34,655 bases of DNA from Limisphaerales bacterium. Its GTDB lineage: Bacteria > Verrucomicrobiota > Verrucomicrobiia > Limisphaerales > UBA8199. Position 1 is the stretch's first letter. Every line of letters begins with the position of its first letter. The position numbers and the translations under genes were made by a program. Location of the stretch: assembly GCA_003152225.1 (NCBI GenBank), contig PLZQ01000427.1:6721-41375 (forward strand), given 5' to 3'. The notes below the pieces were generated by a model. The model ran no database searches, was not told the origin of the DNA, and saw nothing but the letters and a program-made list of their open reading frames with translations. Positions 24,166 through 32,833 of the stretch are shown in pieces.

Positions 24166-25281
24166 TTACGGCAACCGGCTCGGAGCGGTCGGTTGAGGCT
24201 TTTCCGTCCCATTTTGTTCGGGCAGTTCGTTTCGCCCATGTTCGCGAGGTTCTCTCTGAGCTGCCGAACGGCAACGGTCTAATTCGGCGTAGTCCTGGCC
24301 CGGCGAGTAGAGCACAACCTGGCTGCCACCAGTGTCAAAACTGAACGGAACCCATAGTAAGTCCCTCAGCGTTTCCTTGATGCGCTGATGTTTCTCAGGA
24401 GGGGCATAAAAGACCATGAATCCGCCACCTCCCGCTCCCAAAAGCTTGCCGCCGCGCGCCCCTGCCGCGCGCGCCGCTTGGTAAATCTCGTCCACCTGCG
24501 AGTTTGACACTGCCCCACTTAACCCTCGCTTAAGCTGCCAAGCCTCGTGCAAGAGGTCGCCGAAGCCGTCCAGAGAGCCGTTGCCAGTGAGCAACGCGGT
24601 GCCTTCGTCCACCATTTCCCGTAGGCGCATCAGTTGCGATCGCCTCGCCAGCAATCCCGGGACATAGGTTGCAGCGACTTCGGAGGCGATGCGCCGCACG
24701 CCCGTGTAAAACAGCAATAAAGACGCGTTAAGCTCGTCGAGGCGGGCTCGGGAAAGTGGCAATGGTACCACGAGAAAACTGTCGTCCCGGCGAAATTCAA
24801 TGATGTTGAGACCGCCATAGGCAGCGAACAACTGGTCCTGGCAGCCTACGGTCTCCTTGAGGAGAATACGCTCGACATGAATGGCTTCCCTGGCCAGCTC
24901 CTCTTTGGAACTCAAGTGCCCCGACAACGCCGCCAGGGCGTGCAGGAACCCAACCGTGAAGGCTGAGCTGGATCCCATCCCGCTGCGCGCCGGCAAATCA
25001 CCATCGTGGTGGATTTCCAATCCCCGGTCGTAATCACGGCTGCACAATATCCCGCGCACCACCGGGTGTTGGATTTCCGAGGGATACAGGCAATTCTCGA
25101 TTTTGGAATAGACTACCCGGAATCGGTGCTCGAAGAACGGCGGGAGATAGCGGCAATTGATGTAGCAATACTTGTCAATGGCCGTGCCCAGCACCGCCCC
25201 ACCCTGTTCGCGATACCACTCGGGATAATCTGTGCCACCGCCAAAGAACGAGACCCGGTATGGAGTGCGAGTGATAACCAT
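24166..25281 (-). CDS. GHMP-family sugar kinase (HddA-like anomeric kinase)
   Basis: This 371-residue protein has the GHMP layout: the N-terminal sugar-binding RTPYRVSFFGGGTDYPEWYR, the ATP loop GDLPARSGMGSSSAFTVGFL, the LLKETVGCQDQLFAAYGGLN segment with the catalytic Asp, and the C-terminal GGKLLGAGGGGFMVFYAPPE. The SFFGGGTDYPEWY start and KETVGCQDQ are typical of D-glycero-D-manno-heptose 7-phosphate 1-kinase (HddA) and related L-fucose or octose anomeric kinases. These make sugar 1-phosphates for nucleotide activation. The tail after residue 330 (about 40 polar residues) exceeds the family and may be a start of decay or a disordered end. It follows the NUDIX gene by 12 bases. Confidence 0.9.
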   Translation of the reverse strand: MVITRTPYRVSFFGGGTDYPEWYREQGGAVLGTAIDKYCYINCRYLPPFFEHRFRVVYSKIENCLYPSEIQHPVVRGILCSRDYDRGLEIHHDGDLPARSGMGSSSAFTVGFLHALAALSGHLSSKEELAREAIHVERILLKETVGCQDQLFAAYGGLNIIEFRRDDSFLVVPLPLSRARLDELNASLLLFYTGVRRIASEVAATYVPGLLARRSQLMRLREMVDEGTALLTGNGSLDGFGDLLHEAWQLKRGLSGAVSNSQVDEIYQAARAAGARGGKLLGAGGGGFMVFYAPPEKHQRIKETLRDLLWVPFSFDTGGSQVVLYSPGQDYAELDRCRSAAQREPREHGRNELPEQNGTEKPQPTAPSRLP

Positions 25282-25293
25282 GGTGCCTATGGC

Positions 25294-25755
25294 TTATCGA
25301 ATCGCGGCTTTGACCCCGTCCAGATAATCGCGGACGGCCTGCCGTGCAGGCGTCGCCACGGTTTCAGGCGCAGGCAGGCAATTCTCGGGAAAGAATTGCA
25401 CGCGAATACTTTCGGGGCTGCGCGCAAGCTCGCCAGCCTCAATCCGGGCGCTGAACATGATGTCCGCCAATTGCCGCACATCGCCATTGTCGGCATAGCG
25501 CACGATCCGGTTCGCCGGCTCACTGTAAACCCCCTGCAAACCTGTGAGACGCACTTCGAGTCCAGTTTCTTCCCGCATCTCGCAAACGGCGGCCTCCACG
25601 GCAGATTCGCCGGTCTCCACCCGTCCGCCGGGCAACCCCCAAAGACCACAATCCCGTCTTAAATCCAGCAGAAGTACTCCTGTCGTATCTTCGACGAGCA
25701 CTGCGACGCCAAGTTTGATGGCGGTTGCGTTGGCGCTCTTTGGCTCGAATATCAT
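25294..25755 (-). CDS. NUDIX hydrolase with a Cys in the Nudix box
   Basis: This 153-residue protein is a compact NUDIX domain. The box reads GLPGGRVETGESAVEAAVCE, then MREETGL. The consensus Gx5Ex7REUxEExGU is met except that the Arg of RE is Cys (codon TGC near 25582). The metal-binding EExG Glu pair is intact, so hydrolysis should still occur. Its first strand (KLGVAVLVEDTTGVLLLDLR) and the QLADIMFSARIEAGEL stretch resemble enzymes acting on nucleotide sugars or GDP-mannose-type substrates, but the substrate is not certain. It is the first gene of the minus-strand sugar cluster, divergent from the methyltransferase at 25914. A role in trimming unwanted NDP-sugars is an inference. Confidence 0.88.
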   Translation of the reverse strand: MIFEPKSANATAIKLGVAVLVEDTTGVLLLDLRRDCGLWGLPGGRVETGESAVEAAVCEMREETGLEVRLTGLQGVYSEPANRIVRYADNGDVRQLADIMFSARIEAGELARSPESIRVQFFPENCLPAPETVATPARQAVRDYLDGVKAAIR

Positions 25756-25840
25756 GCGAACTTTCGCGCAATTTAGCGACGGCCGGCTTTGGGCGTCAAG
25801 CGCAACCTCGCGTGCTGGCGTGCCACCAATCGGAGAGGGA

Positions 25841-25870
25841 TTGACTGCGCCGGGCTCCTCCCCACATTAT
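25841..25870 (+). promoter_or_regulatory. Predicted promoter of the methyltransferase gene
   Basis: ttgact (25841-25846) and cattat (25865-25870) are separated by 18 bases, with 5 and 4 of 6 consensus matches. They lie 43 bases before the ATG at 25914, in the 158-base divergent region shared with the NUDIX gene. Confidence 0.45.
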
Positions 25871-25913
25871 CACGCCGACAATTGATGACAATCGGGCGAC
25901 GCTGAACCTAAGC

Positions 25914-26738
25914 ATGAGAAACATTCTGAAGTATCTCTTTTACATGGTGTACTATCCGGCTTCTTTCGTATGGCGGAAGCTGGACGGCATAGGGTCTTGG
26001 AAGGAAACCAAGTGGTGGATCGATCATGTGCCCGATGCCATGTTCACCTCTGCTACCTATGCCAGTTATGCCGTCTGGATTCAACACCAAGGCATGTTTT
26101 CGGTCTTGATGAGCCTTTACCTGAAGAAGGACAAACCCAACATTCTGGATTTTGGATGCGGCATGGGAAATCTCGCCCCGGTGGCCTACCATTTCGTCCG
26201 GAACGGCGGGAAATTCCTCGGGATCGATACGGATGCAAAGTCGATAGCCGCCTGCCACAAGACCTACAAAGATCTGGAAAACTGCGAGTTTTATCGGACA
26301 CGAGACCCCAATGCCTGGTATCCACAGGATGGCGTGCAGCCGACCAAACCCGGCGAAATCGACTGGCCGGTGAAAAGCAATTCGCAGGACCTGGTCGTCG
26401 CGATGTCTGTCTTCACCCATCTCCAGGAGAAAGCCGCCATCGATTACCTGAAGAAGATCCACGATGTGCTGGTTCAGGACGGCTTGGCCATCATCAGCTT
26501 CTTGATAGTCCGGGACTACGTGAACCCCAATAACGACATCTATAATTACAAACACCGGTTAACTCCGGGTTGGTTCACAGCCACTCCGGCCTGTCCTGAA
26601 TGTTCCATCGGCATCGAGCACAATGCCTTGCTAAAGCTGCTGGGAGGCAAATTCAAGGTCCTGGGACACATCGAAGGGTGTCTTACCGGCGGCAAGCATC
26701 CGTCGTTACAGGACTTGTTTGTGCTTCAGAAGATCTAA
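25914..26738 (+). CDS. Class I SAM-dependent methyltransferase
   Basis: This 274-residue protein has a SAM-binding core: PNILDFGCGMGNLAPVAYHF (motif I), FLGIDTDAKSIAACHKTY (motif II), LVVAMSVFTHLQEKAAIDYL (motif III, the VFTHL type of methyltransferase-11/12 proteins), then IHDVLVQDGLAIISFLIV. An N-terminal part of about 70 residues (MRNILKYLFYMVYYPASFVW) is hydrophobic and aromatic, so it may touch the membrane. CxPECSIG in the C-terminal part (TPACPECSIGIEHNALLKLL) is unusual. The gene starts a plus-strand unit with the YfhO-type gene 48 bases on. Its target may be a surface glycan or lipid given the neighbours, but this is not shown. Confidence 0.88.
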   Translation: MRNILKYLFYMVYYPASFVWRKLDGIGSWKETKWWIDHVPDAMFTSATYASYAVWIQHQGMFSVLMSLYLKKDKPNILDFGCGMGNLAPVAYHFVRNGGKFLGIDTDAKSIAACHKTYKDLENCEFYRTRDPNAWYPQDGVQPTKPGEIDWPVKSNSQDLVVAMSVFTHLQEKAAIDYLKKIHDVLVQDGLAIISFLIVRDYVNPNNDIYNYKHRLTPGWFTATPACPECSIGIEHNALLKLLGGKFKVLGHIEGCLTGGKHPSLQDLFVLQKI

Positions 26739-26786
26739 AGCGGTTTTTGTTTTCTTTCACTCGGGAATGCAGGACACTGCAATGGT

Positions 26787-29480
26787 ATGAATCAATCGAA
26801 AGGCGGGACGGGAGTTCAGCTATCGGCCATGCGCCAGTTTGGCTGGGTTGCCCTCTGCCTGGTGGGACTGCTGGGCTTCCTCTTCCGGGATGGCCTGCTG
26901 CCGGGCCGCACGGTCTTTTCGAATGATGGTCCACTAGGCGCCATCAGTTCGCAAGCCACGAGCTTGCCTTCGGGCTTCCTCGGTTACTGGGAGGACTTGA
27001 ACTGGCTCGGCGGCGCTGGCCCGAGTGCCTCACCCACGGTTTCGAATACGCTCGCCTTGGTTTCCCGCCCGCTCATTTTCTCAAAGATCTTCGCACCCTT
27101 CGCTTTGTTGTTTCTGGGGCTTAGCGCCTGGTACTGCTTCCGGCAGTGGAAACTCTCGCCCACACCCTGCATTCTGGGTGCCATCGCGGCCGCTTTGAAC
27201 TCGGGTTTCTTTTCGACCGCCTGCTGGGGTGTGGCCTCGCAGCCATTGAGCTTCGGCTGGGATTTCCTCGCGCTGGCGGCCCTGGCCGACCAAACCTCTC
27301 CCAGGCGCTGGGTCAGAGTCGCTCTGGCGGGCTTCGCGGTCGGCATGGGAGTAATGGAAGCCTTCGACATCGGGGCCATCTTCAGCCTGGCCGTGGCGGC
27401 GTTCGTTGTGTTTCAGGCATTGACGGGCGAAGGAACGATGTCGACAAGGCTGGCGGCGGGCGCGGGGCGCCTTGCGGTGGTAGCGGCGTTTGCGGCTTTC
27501 ATAGCAACTTCGGCCGTCAGCACCCTTGTTGGCACCCAGATTAAAGGAGTCGCCGGCATGGGACAGGACGCGGCCAGCAAAGCCCAGCGTTGGGATGAGG
27601 CCACCCAGTGGAGCATGCCCAAGGGCGAGACGCTTAGCATTCTTATCCCCGGGATTTTTGGTTTTCGGATGGACACGCCGGAAGGCGGGAATTACTGGGG
27701 CCGCTGCGGACGCCACGGGGCATGGGACCGGTACTTCGCCTCCGGCAAGCAGGAACCACGGCCTGATTCGAGGCAGTTTTTCATCCGTTATGGCGGGGGT
27801 GGCCCCTACGCCGGCGTGCTGGTTGTGCTGATCGCCTTGTGGACGATGGCTCAAGCGTTTCGGAAGGGGGACTCGGTTTTCGGGGCGGCCCAACGAAAGT
27901 TGATCTGGTTTTGGAGCGGCATGGGCTTGATCTGCGTGCTGGTGGGTTTTGGCCGATTCGCGCCCTTCTACAAGTTTTTCTATGCGCTGCCCTTTGCCTC
28001 GACCATGCGCAACCCCGGCAAGTTCTTTCATGTCGTCGAATGGATACTGGTCATCCTGTTCGCCTACGGCGTGGATGGCTTGAGCCGGAGGTGCCTGGAG
28101 GCGCCGGCCACAGCTACGCGCGGCCTTACGGCGCAACTGCAATCCTGGTGGACGAAAGCCGCGGCCTTCGACAAAAACTGGGTGCGAGGCTCGGCGATTG
28201 CACTGGCCGCGAGCCTGGTGGGCTGGTTGATATACTCCGGCTCGCGCGGGCGCCTGGTGGCTTATCTGCAAGAGGTGGACTTTGATGAGGGTATGGCGGC
28301 GGCCATCGCCAGCTTTAGCATCCGGCAGGCGGGCTGGTTCATACTGCTCCTGGCGTTTGCCCTCGGCCTGCTTGCGCTGGTGCTGAGCGGCTTCTTCAGC
28401 GGGCGGCGGGCGCGGGCGGGAGCAATTCTTCTCGGGCTGCTCCTGATGGTGGATCTGGGGCGGGCGAACGTGCCGTGGGTGGCGACTTGGGACTGGCAGC
28501 GGAAATACGCGAGTAACGAGGTGATCGATTTCCTGCGGAAGCAGCCTTACGAACACCGTGTGGCCGTGCTGCCGTTCAGCGCCTCGCGGCAGCTTGCCCT
28601 CTTCAGCCAGCTTTACGACATTGAATGGAAGCAACAGCTCTTTCAGTACCACAACATCCAATCGCTCGACTACGTCATGAATCCGCGCCCGCGGCAGGAC
28701 GAGATCGCCTTTGAAAGCGCGCTGTATTTCGAGCGGACCACGAACACCCTGCATCGGGTCACCCGCCGCTGGCAACTCACCAATACCCGGTATCTGCTCG
28801 GGGCAGCCGGGTTCCTGGATGTGCTGAATCAACAAATCGACCCCGTCCAGCATCGGTTCCGGTTTGCCGCGAGGTTCGACATCGCCCCGAAGCCTGGCAT
28901 ACCAAACCCCACCGGGTTGGATGAGCTGACTGCTGTCATCAAGCCGGATGGCCAGTATGCGGTGTTTGACTTCACTGGCGCTTTGCCGCGGGCCAAGCTC
29001 TATGCGAATTGGCAGGTCAGCACCAACGATCAGGTCACGCTGACCAATCTGGCGAGCGCGGAGTTTGACCCGGAGCAAAAGGTGCTGGTCGCTGATGCTT
29101 CGCTCCCCAGCCCGGCAGCAAGCTCGAACCTCAACGCGCAATCTTCAACCAACTCCGTCGAGTTCAGCAGCTACGCACCCAAACGGATCGTATTGCAGGC
29201 TATTGCTGGCAGCCCCTCCGTGCTGCTGCTGAACGACCGCTTTGACCCGAATTGGAAGGTGTCGGTGGACGGAAGACCCGAGAAGCTATTGCGCTGTAAC
29301 TACCTGATGCGCGGCGTGCAAGTTCCGACCGGCGCGCACGTCATAGAGTTTCGATTCGCCCCGCCCATAAACACTCTTTACATTAGCCTGGCCGCAGTGG
29401 TGCTGGGCCTGGGGTTGTGTGGGTTCCTGCTCCTATATCCGCGCAAACAGCCGATTGACGACGTTCAGGGCTTACATTAA
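26787..29480 (+). CDS. YfhO-type large membrane protein (GT-C-like fold)
   Basis: This 897-residue protein has an N-terminal membrane segment (FGWVALCLVGLLGFLFRDGL) and about a dozen helices up to residue 560. A soluble domain follows from about 570 to 860, and a last helix near residue 870 (ISLAAVVLGLGLCGFLLLY). The C-terminal domain is typical of YfhO proteins: FDPNWKVSVDGRPEKLLRCN, YLMRGVQVPTGAHVIEFRF. YfhO relatives resemble GT-C glycosyltransferases using lipid-linked sugars; the B. subtilis member is linked to lipoteichoic acid glycosylation. An early RPL-type loop (FSNDGPLGAISSQATSLPSG) carries the Asp expected in the first periplasmic loop. It would transfer a lipid-linked sugar outside the inner membrane. 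Confidence 0.85.
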   Translation: MNQSKGGTGVQLSAMRQFGWVALCLVGLLGFLFRDGLLPGRTVFSNDGPLGAISSQATSLPSGFLGYWEDLNWLGGAGPSASPTVSNTLALVSRPLIFSKIFAPFALLFLGLSAWYCFRQWKLSPTPCILGAIAAALNSGFFSTACWGVASQPLSFGWDFLALAALADQTSPRRWVRVALAGFAVGMGVMEAFDIGAIFSLAVAAFVVFQALTGEGTMSTRLAAGAGRLAVVAAFAAFIATSAVSTLVGTQIKGVAGMGQDAASKAQRWDEATQWSMPKGETLSILIPGIFGFRMDTPEGGNYWGRCGRHGAWDRYFASGKQEPRPDSRQFFIRYGGGGPYAGVLVVLIALWTMAQAFRKGDSVFGAAQRKLIWFWSGMGLICVLVGFGRFAPFYKFFYALPFASTMRNPGKFFHVVEWILVILFAYGVDGLSRRCLEAPATATRGLTAQLQSWWTKAAAFDKNWVRGSAIALAASLVGWLIYSGSRGRLVAYLQEVDFDEGMAAAIASFSIRQAGWFILLLAFALGLLALVLSGFFSGRRARAGAILLGLLLMVDLGRANVPWVATWDWQRKYASNEVIDFLRKQPYEHRVAVLPFSASRQLALFSQLYDIEWKQQLFQYHNIQSLDYVMNPRPRQDEIAFESALYFERTTNTLHRVTRRWQLTNTRYLLGAAGFLDVLNQQIDPVQHRFRFAARFDIAPKPGIPNPTGLDELTAVIKPDGQYAVFDFTGALPRAKLYANWQVSTNDQVTLTNLASAEFDPEQKVLVADASLPSPAASSNLNAQSSTNSVEFSSYAPKRIVLQAIAGSPSVLLLNDRFDPNWKVSVDGRPEKLLRCNYLMRGVQVPTGAHVIEFRFAPPINTLYISLAAVVLGLGLCGFLLLYPRKQPIDDVQGLH

Positions 29481-29599
29481 TGCCATCGCCTCTGGAGCAC
29501 GTGTGCGGATATTGCGAATGCTTATTCTGCTCTGATTGAGAGGCTGACGCCGTTACCTGGCGCTTGTGGGGCGCAGGGGTTTTGCTAGGCTCGGACGAC

Positions 29600-30655
29600 A
29601 TGCGAAATCATTTCCTGTGGGTGCTGGCGCTTTTGACCCTGCCTGTGACGGCGGCGGAGCGGAAGTTTGATTTCAGTGAAGTGCGCGAGAACCAGACCCC
29701 GCCCGGGTTTCGCAGCACGCTGACTGGCCAGGGCAAACCGGGCGATTGGCGGGTCATCATGGATGAAGTGCCTTCGCTACTGCAGCCTCTCACGCCCGGG
29801 GCGCAGGGTGTCGCCAAGAAGGCGGTGCTGGCGCAACTGGCCCAGGACGCCACCGAGGAGCACTTCCCGCTGCTGATTTACGAGGGCGAAACCGTTGACG
29901 ACTTCACGCTGACCACGCGGTTCAAGACAGTCAAGGGTGTCATGGAACAAATGGCGGGCATCGCCTTCCGGATTCGGAATGAGAGCAACTATTACGTTGT
30001 CCGCGCCAGCTCCCTGGGCAACACCTTCCGTTTCTATAAAGTGCTCAACGGGGAGCGCGGCCCGGTGATCGGCCCGGAGCTGCCCATTCCCAGCGGCGTA
30101 TGGCACGAGCTGACCGTGGAGTGCAAAGGCAACCAGATCCGCTGCCTGCTCGATGGCAAAGAGTTGATTACCGCGACCGACAAGGTCAATCCGTTCACGA
30201 GCGGGAAGATTGGATTTTGGACAAAGTCCGACTCGGTCAGCTACTTTGCTGATACCCGAATCGTTTACACGCCGCACGAGGCGCCGGCCCAGGCGCTGGT
30301 GCGCCAGACGTTGAAGAAGTATCCGCGGCTGCTCGGGCTGCAGGTCTTTGTGCCGGGCCCCGACCCGAAGACATCGCGTCTGGTAGCCAGCAAGAGCACG
30401 AATGAGGTGGGCCGAGCCGGCGGAAAAGTCGAGCCGGACGTCATCGCCCAGGGCACGATCTATTACGGGAAGGAGAAGGACTCGGTGACCGTCGTCATGC
30501 CGTTGCGGGACCGGAATGGAGATCCTGTGGCCGCCGTGCGGGTGATTATGAAGTCCTTTGCCGGCCAAACGGAGCAGAATGCCACCGTCCGGGCGCTGCC
30601 CATCATCCGGGAGATGCAGGGGCGGGTGGCTTCGCTCCAGGACCTGATCCAGTGA
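29600..30655 (+). CDS. Exported DUF1080/LamG-like protein
   Basis: The ATG at 29600 gives 351 residues with a signal peptide (MRNHFLWVLALLTLPVTAAE). The mature protein starts like a concanavalin-type (DUF1080, 3-keto-disaccharide hydrolase) domain: FSEVRENQTPPGFRSTLTG, DDFTLTTRFKTVKGVMEQMA, GIAFRIRNESNYYVVRASSL, then IRCLLDGKELITATDKVN and FTSGKIGFWTKSDSVSYFAD. A C-terminal part from about 235 (LVRQTLKKYPRLLGLQVFVP) reads DVIAQGTIYYGKEKDSVTVV and PLRDRNGDPVAAVRVIMKSF, a small alpha/beta domain resembling a sensor (Cache/PAS-like) fold. I would call it a periplasmic sugar- or ligand-binding protein. The fusion is unusual. It converges with the next gene, 24 bases between stops. Confidence 0.75.
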   Translation: MRNHFLWVLALLTLPVTAAERKFDFSEVRENQTPPGFRSTLTGQGKPGDWRVIMDEVPSLLQPLTPGAQGVAKKAVLAQLAQDATEEHFPLLIYEGETVDDFTLTTRFKTVKGVMEQMAGIAFRIRNESNYYVVRASSLGNTFRFYKVLNGERGPVIGPELPIPSGVWHELTVECKGNQIRCLLDGKELITATDKVNPFTSGKIGFWTKSDSVSYFADTRIVYTPHEAPAQALVRQTLKKYPRLLGLQVFVPGPDPKTSRLVASKSTNEVGRAGGKVEPDVIAQGTIYYGKEKDSVTVVMPLRDRNGDPVAAVRVIMKSFAGQTEQNATVRALPIIREMQGRVASLQDLIQ

Positions 30656-30679
30656 AGGGCCACGCTGCCCCCCGCCCAA

Positions 30680-31588
30680 TCAACGCGTGAGTGGCATCAT
30701 CTCACCGGGTGACCGCAGTGGCTTTGGCGGTTCTTCTCCCGGAGTATCCGGTTTGGACGGGGGCACATCGGTCGGGCTGACGCGGCGGACCCCGCCGGTC
30801 ACAAGAATCTTTCCGCCTTCGTCGGGCTGGAGGCGGGGGCGACTGTTCACATAGTCGTAAGTTCTGCGGGCGATAACCTCCCCATCCGGGTTGACCACTG
30901 TGTAGTTGAACGAGTGAGCCCCATCCTGATAGAGAAGGTGCAGGTTGCTGAATTTATCCACCTGCGGTTCCGGGCGGCTGAAGGAAACCATCGGGCCGAC
31001 CGGGAATACGCTAAAGGTCTTCGTCCCGGAGGCATCCGTCAGGCGGACGTAAAGTCGAAGCTGTGATTTGAGGTAATTCGCCTGTTGGAGAACGTACTTG
31101 CGAACCTCCGGAATGGAATTGGTGGCGCTGTCAGCAGTCGGGACGCCGATTTCCTGCTCCCACAATCTGGCGCCATCGATGATGTCGAAGTTCCTGGGCT
31201 GGCTGGTAACCTCCTGGTTCCAGTCTTTGATCCGGACGGTCGCGGTGACGGAATAGCGTCCCGGACGGTTGATAGCAAAGTACGGTGCGAGGTCCACGCG
31301 CTTGGTAGCCACCTTGGAAGACTCCAGGATGAACTCGCCCCCTACGGGAACTTCGCCATTCCTGGGCACGACTGAATCACTGCGCGATTGCACCGAAAAG
31401 CTCAACCAATCCTCGCCCTGGCCCAGCCGTAAGTCACGTCCGGATCGGTTGGTGATGCGCACTGCTGTGGCCAGCGTCTCGCTGGGCAGGAACTGGTCCT
31501 GGTCTTGTGTGATCTCGACAGTGACTTGAGCCGCGACCGGCAACAAGGTGGCGGCCAGGAAACCCAGCCATGAGCCCAATGCTTTCAT
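30680..31588 (-). CDS. Secreted beta-sandwich protein, function unknown
   Basis: This 302-residue protein has a signal peptide (MKALGSWLGFLAATLLPVAA). Residues 22-130 form an Ig-like or CARDB-type strand pattern (VTVEITQDQDQFLPSETLAT, VRITNRSGRDLRLGQGEDWL, GRYSVTATVRIKDWNQ). After residue 170 strands continue (LRLYVRLTDASGTKTFSVFP, FSNLHLLYQDGAHSFNYTVV), and the tail is proline-rich (PPSKPDTPGEEPPKP, then LRSPGEMMPLTR), possibly a cell-wall or linker segment. No catalytic motif is seen. GGGGGA just before the ATG may be a ribosome binding site. It follows the GT9 gene by 118 bases on the same strand and could be co-transcribed. Confidence 0.75.
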   Translation of the reverse strand: MKALGSWLGFLAATLLPVAAQVTVEITQDQDQFLPSETLATAVRITNRSGRDLRLGQGEDWLSFSVQSRSDSVVPRNGEVPVGGEFILESSKVATKRVDLAPYFAINRPGRYSVTATVRIKDWNQEVTSQPRNFDIIDGARLWEQEIGVPTADSATNSIPEVRKYVLQQANYLKSQLRLYVRLTDASGTKTFSVFPVGPMVSFSRPEPQVDKFSNLHLLYQDGAHSFNYTVVNPDGEVIARRTYDYVNSRPRLQPDEGGKILVTGGVRRVSPTDVPPSKPDTPGEEPPKPLRSPGEMMPLTR

Positions 31589-31706
31589 TCCCCCACTCTA
31601 AGGGCACTCGGCGGAGTGGCAAGCCGGAAAGCCGTCAAAGTGGTAAGCGGGTGTACCCTCGTGTGCCGCGATGGACGACCCAAACTCTTCCGCCCACAGC
31701 GGCACT

Positions 31707-32744
31707 TTAGCTCAATCCCGCGGAAGTCGTTTCCGCGAGCCGCCTTTGGACTGCTGCGAAGACCGCGGCGGGCGGGATGGCACGAAGGCACTCGAAGGGT
31801 TTAAAATAAGTGCACCGGGCCTTCATGCAGGGAACGCAGGGGAGATTCAATTGCAGGACGCGGTCGAGTTGACGGTACGGCCCGGTGCGGCGGGGTTCGG
31901 TGGGGCCGAACAGTGCGACCACGGGTATGCCCAGCGCGGCGGCGACGTGCATCGGCCCGGTGTCGTTGCTTACCATCAGTTCGCTAAGCCGTATCCACTC
32001 CACCATTTCCGGCAGCGACAGGCGGCCCGTCAAATCAAGGCACCGCGCCGGGTCACCCCGGGCGATTACCTCGCCCAGCAGGCGGTCCTCGTTGCCACCG
32101 AGGATGGCGAAGCGGAATCCCGGGGTCACCGGCGCCAGCAGCCGCACCAGCTCGGCATAGGATTCAACCGGCCAGAGTTTGTTGCTCCAGCGCGCGCCGG
32201 GCTGGAAGACAATCCATCGTGCCCCATCCACAGGCCATTTCCGCCGCAGCGAAGTCGCCAGGGCGGGGCGGGGGGGCAGCCATTCAAACTGCCAGTCCAC
32301 CGGCACGCCCAGGACCGGCAGCACGCGCAGATACCAATCGACAGCGTGCGTGAGCGCTGAGGGTCGCGGCACGATATGGTCGTAAAATCCACGCGCACCT
32401 TCGCGGGCTTCATCGAGGCCGATCGAGAGCTTGCCGTTGGCCAGCCAGGCAAAAATGCCGGTGCGCAGGAGGCATTGCAGATCGATCACCCAGTCAAAGG
32501 CCTGCTGTCGCAGCCCGCGCACGCTGTGCCAGACTTCACCCCAGTGGAGTGGCGAGGCCCAGCGCCGTCGCTCAAACAAGATCATCCCCGCCAAGTCCGG
32601 GTCGCCCTCCAGCAACGGAGCCAGGCTGGAGTCAATCCACCAGTAGATTTCGCTGGCGGGCAGGTGGCGCTTGATCAGGCGCAGGACGGGTAGAGCCTGC
32701 ACTACGTCGCCGAGAGAGCTGGGCTTAAGGATTAGGATCTTCAC
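31707..32744 (-). CDS. GT9 family glycosyltransferase (heptosyltransferase-like)
   Basis: This 345-residue protein starts with GTG at 32744. GT9/GT-B features are MKILILKPSSLGDVVQALPV (N-terminal nucleotide-sugar fold), YWWIDSSLAPLLEGDPDL, WSNKLWPVESYAELVRLLAP, FAILGGNEDRLLGEVIARGD, and the donor site ELMVSNDTGPMHVAAALGI followed by VALFGPTEPRRTGPY. A C-terminal cysteine cluster (LPCVPCMKARC, FECLRAI) is usual in this family. Members add L-glycero-D-manno-heptose to the lipopolysaccharide inner core using ADP-heptose; some use other donors. It agrees with a Gram-negative envelope. The substrate is inferred only from the family. Confidence 0.92.
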   Translation of the reverse strand: MKILILKPSSLGDVVQALPVLRLIKRHLPASEIYWWIDSSLAPLLEGDPDLAGMILFERRRWASPLHWGEVWHSVRGLRQQAFDWVIDLQCLLRTGIFAWLANGKLSIGLDEAREGARGFYDHIVPRPSALTHAVDWYLRVLPVLGVPVDWQFEWLPPRPALATSLRRKWPVDGARWIVFQPGARWSNKLWPVESYAELVRLLAPVTPGFRFAILGGNEDRLLGEVIARGDPARCLDLTGRLSLPEMVEWIRLSELMVSNDTGPMHVAAALGIPVVALFGPTEPRRTGPYRQLDRVLQLNLPCVPCMKARCTYFKPFECLRAIPPAAVFAAVQRRLAETTSAGLS

Positions 32745-32775
32745 AAGGCGGTAGGCCAGTGCGCAAGGCCATGCC

Positions 32776-32794
32776 GCCGCCCTTGAGGGGCGGC
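32776..32794 (-). terminator. Hairpin after the metallophosphoesterase gene
   Basis: A perfect 7-bp inverted repeat, gccgccc (32776-32782) and gggcggc (32788-32794), has a 5-base loop. It lies between the metallophosphoesterase stop and the GT9 start on the minus strand. No T-run follows in the minus direction, so its strength as a terminator is doubtful. Confidence 0.4.
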
Positions 32795-32833
32795 ATTCAC
32801 GCCTCTACCACTGCCGATTGGCCGGGCGGGAGA

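Noticed and set aside
27081-29141. 686-codon open frame antisense to the YfhO-type gene
   Set aside because: It is a GC-rich shadow with Arg/His/Gln/Pro-rich composition and no domain features; the plus-strand gene has clear helices and family motifs.
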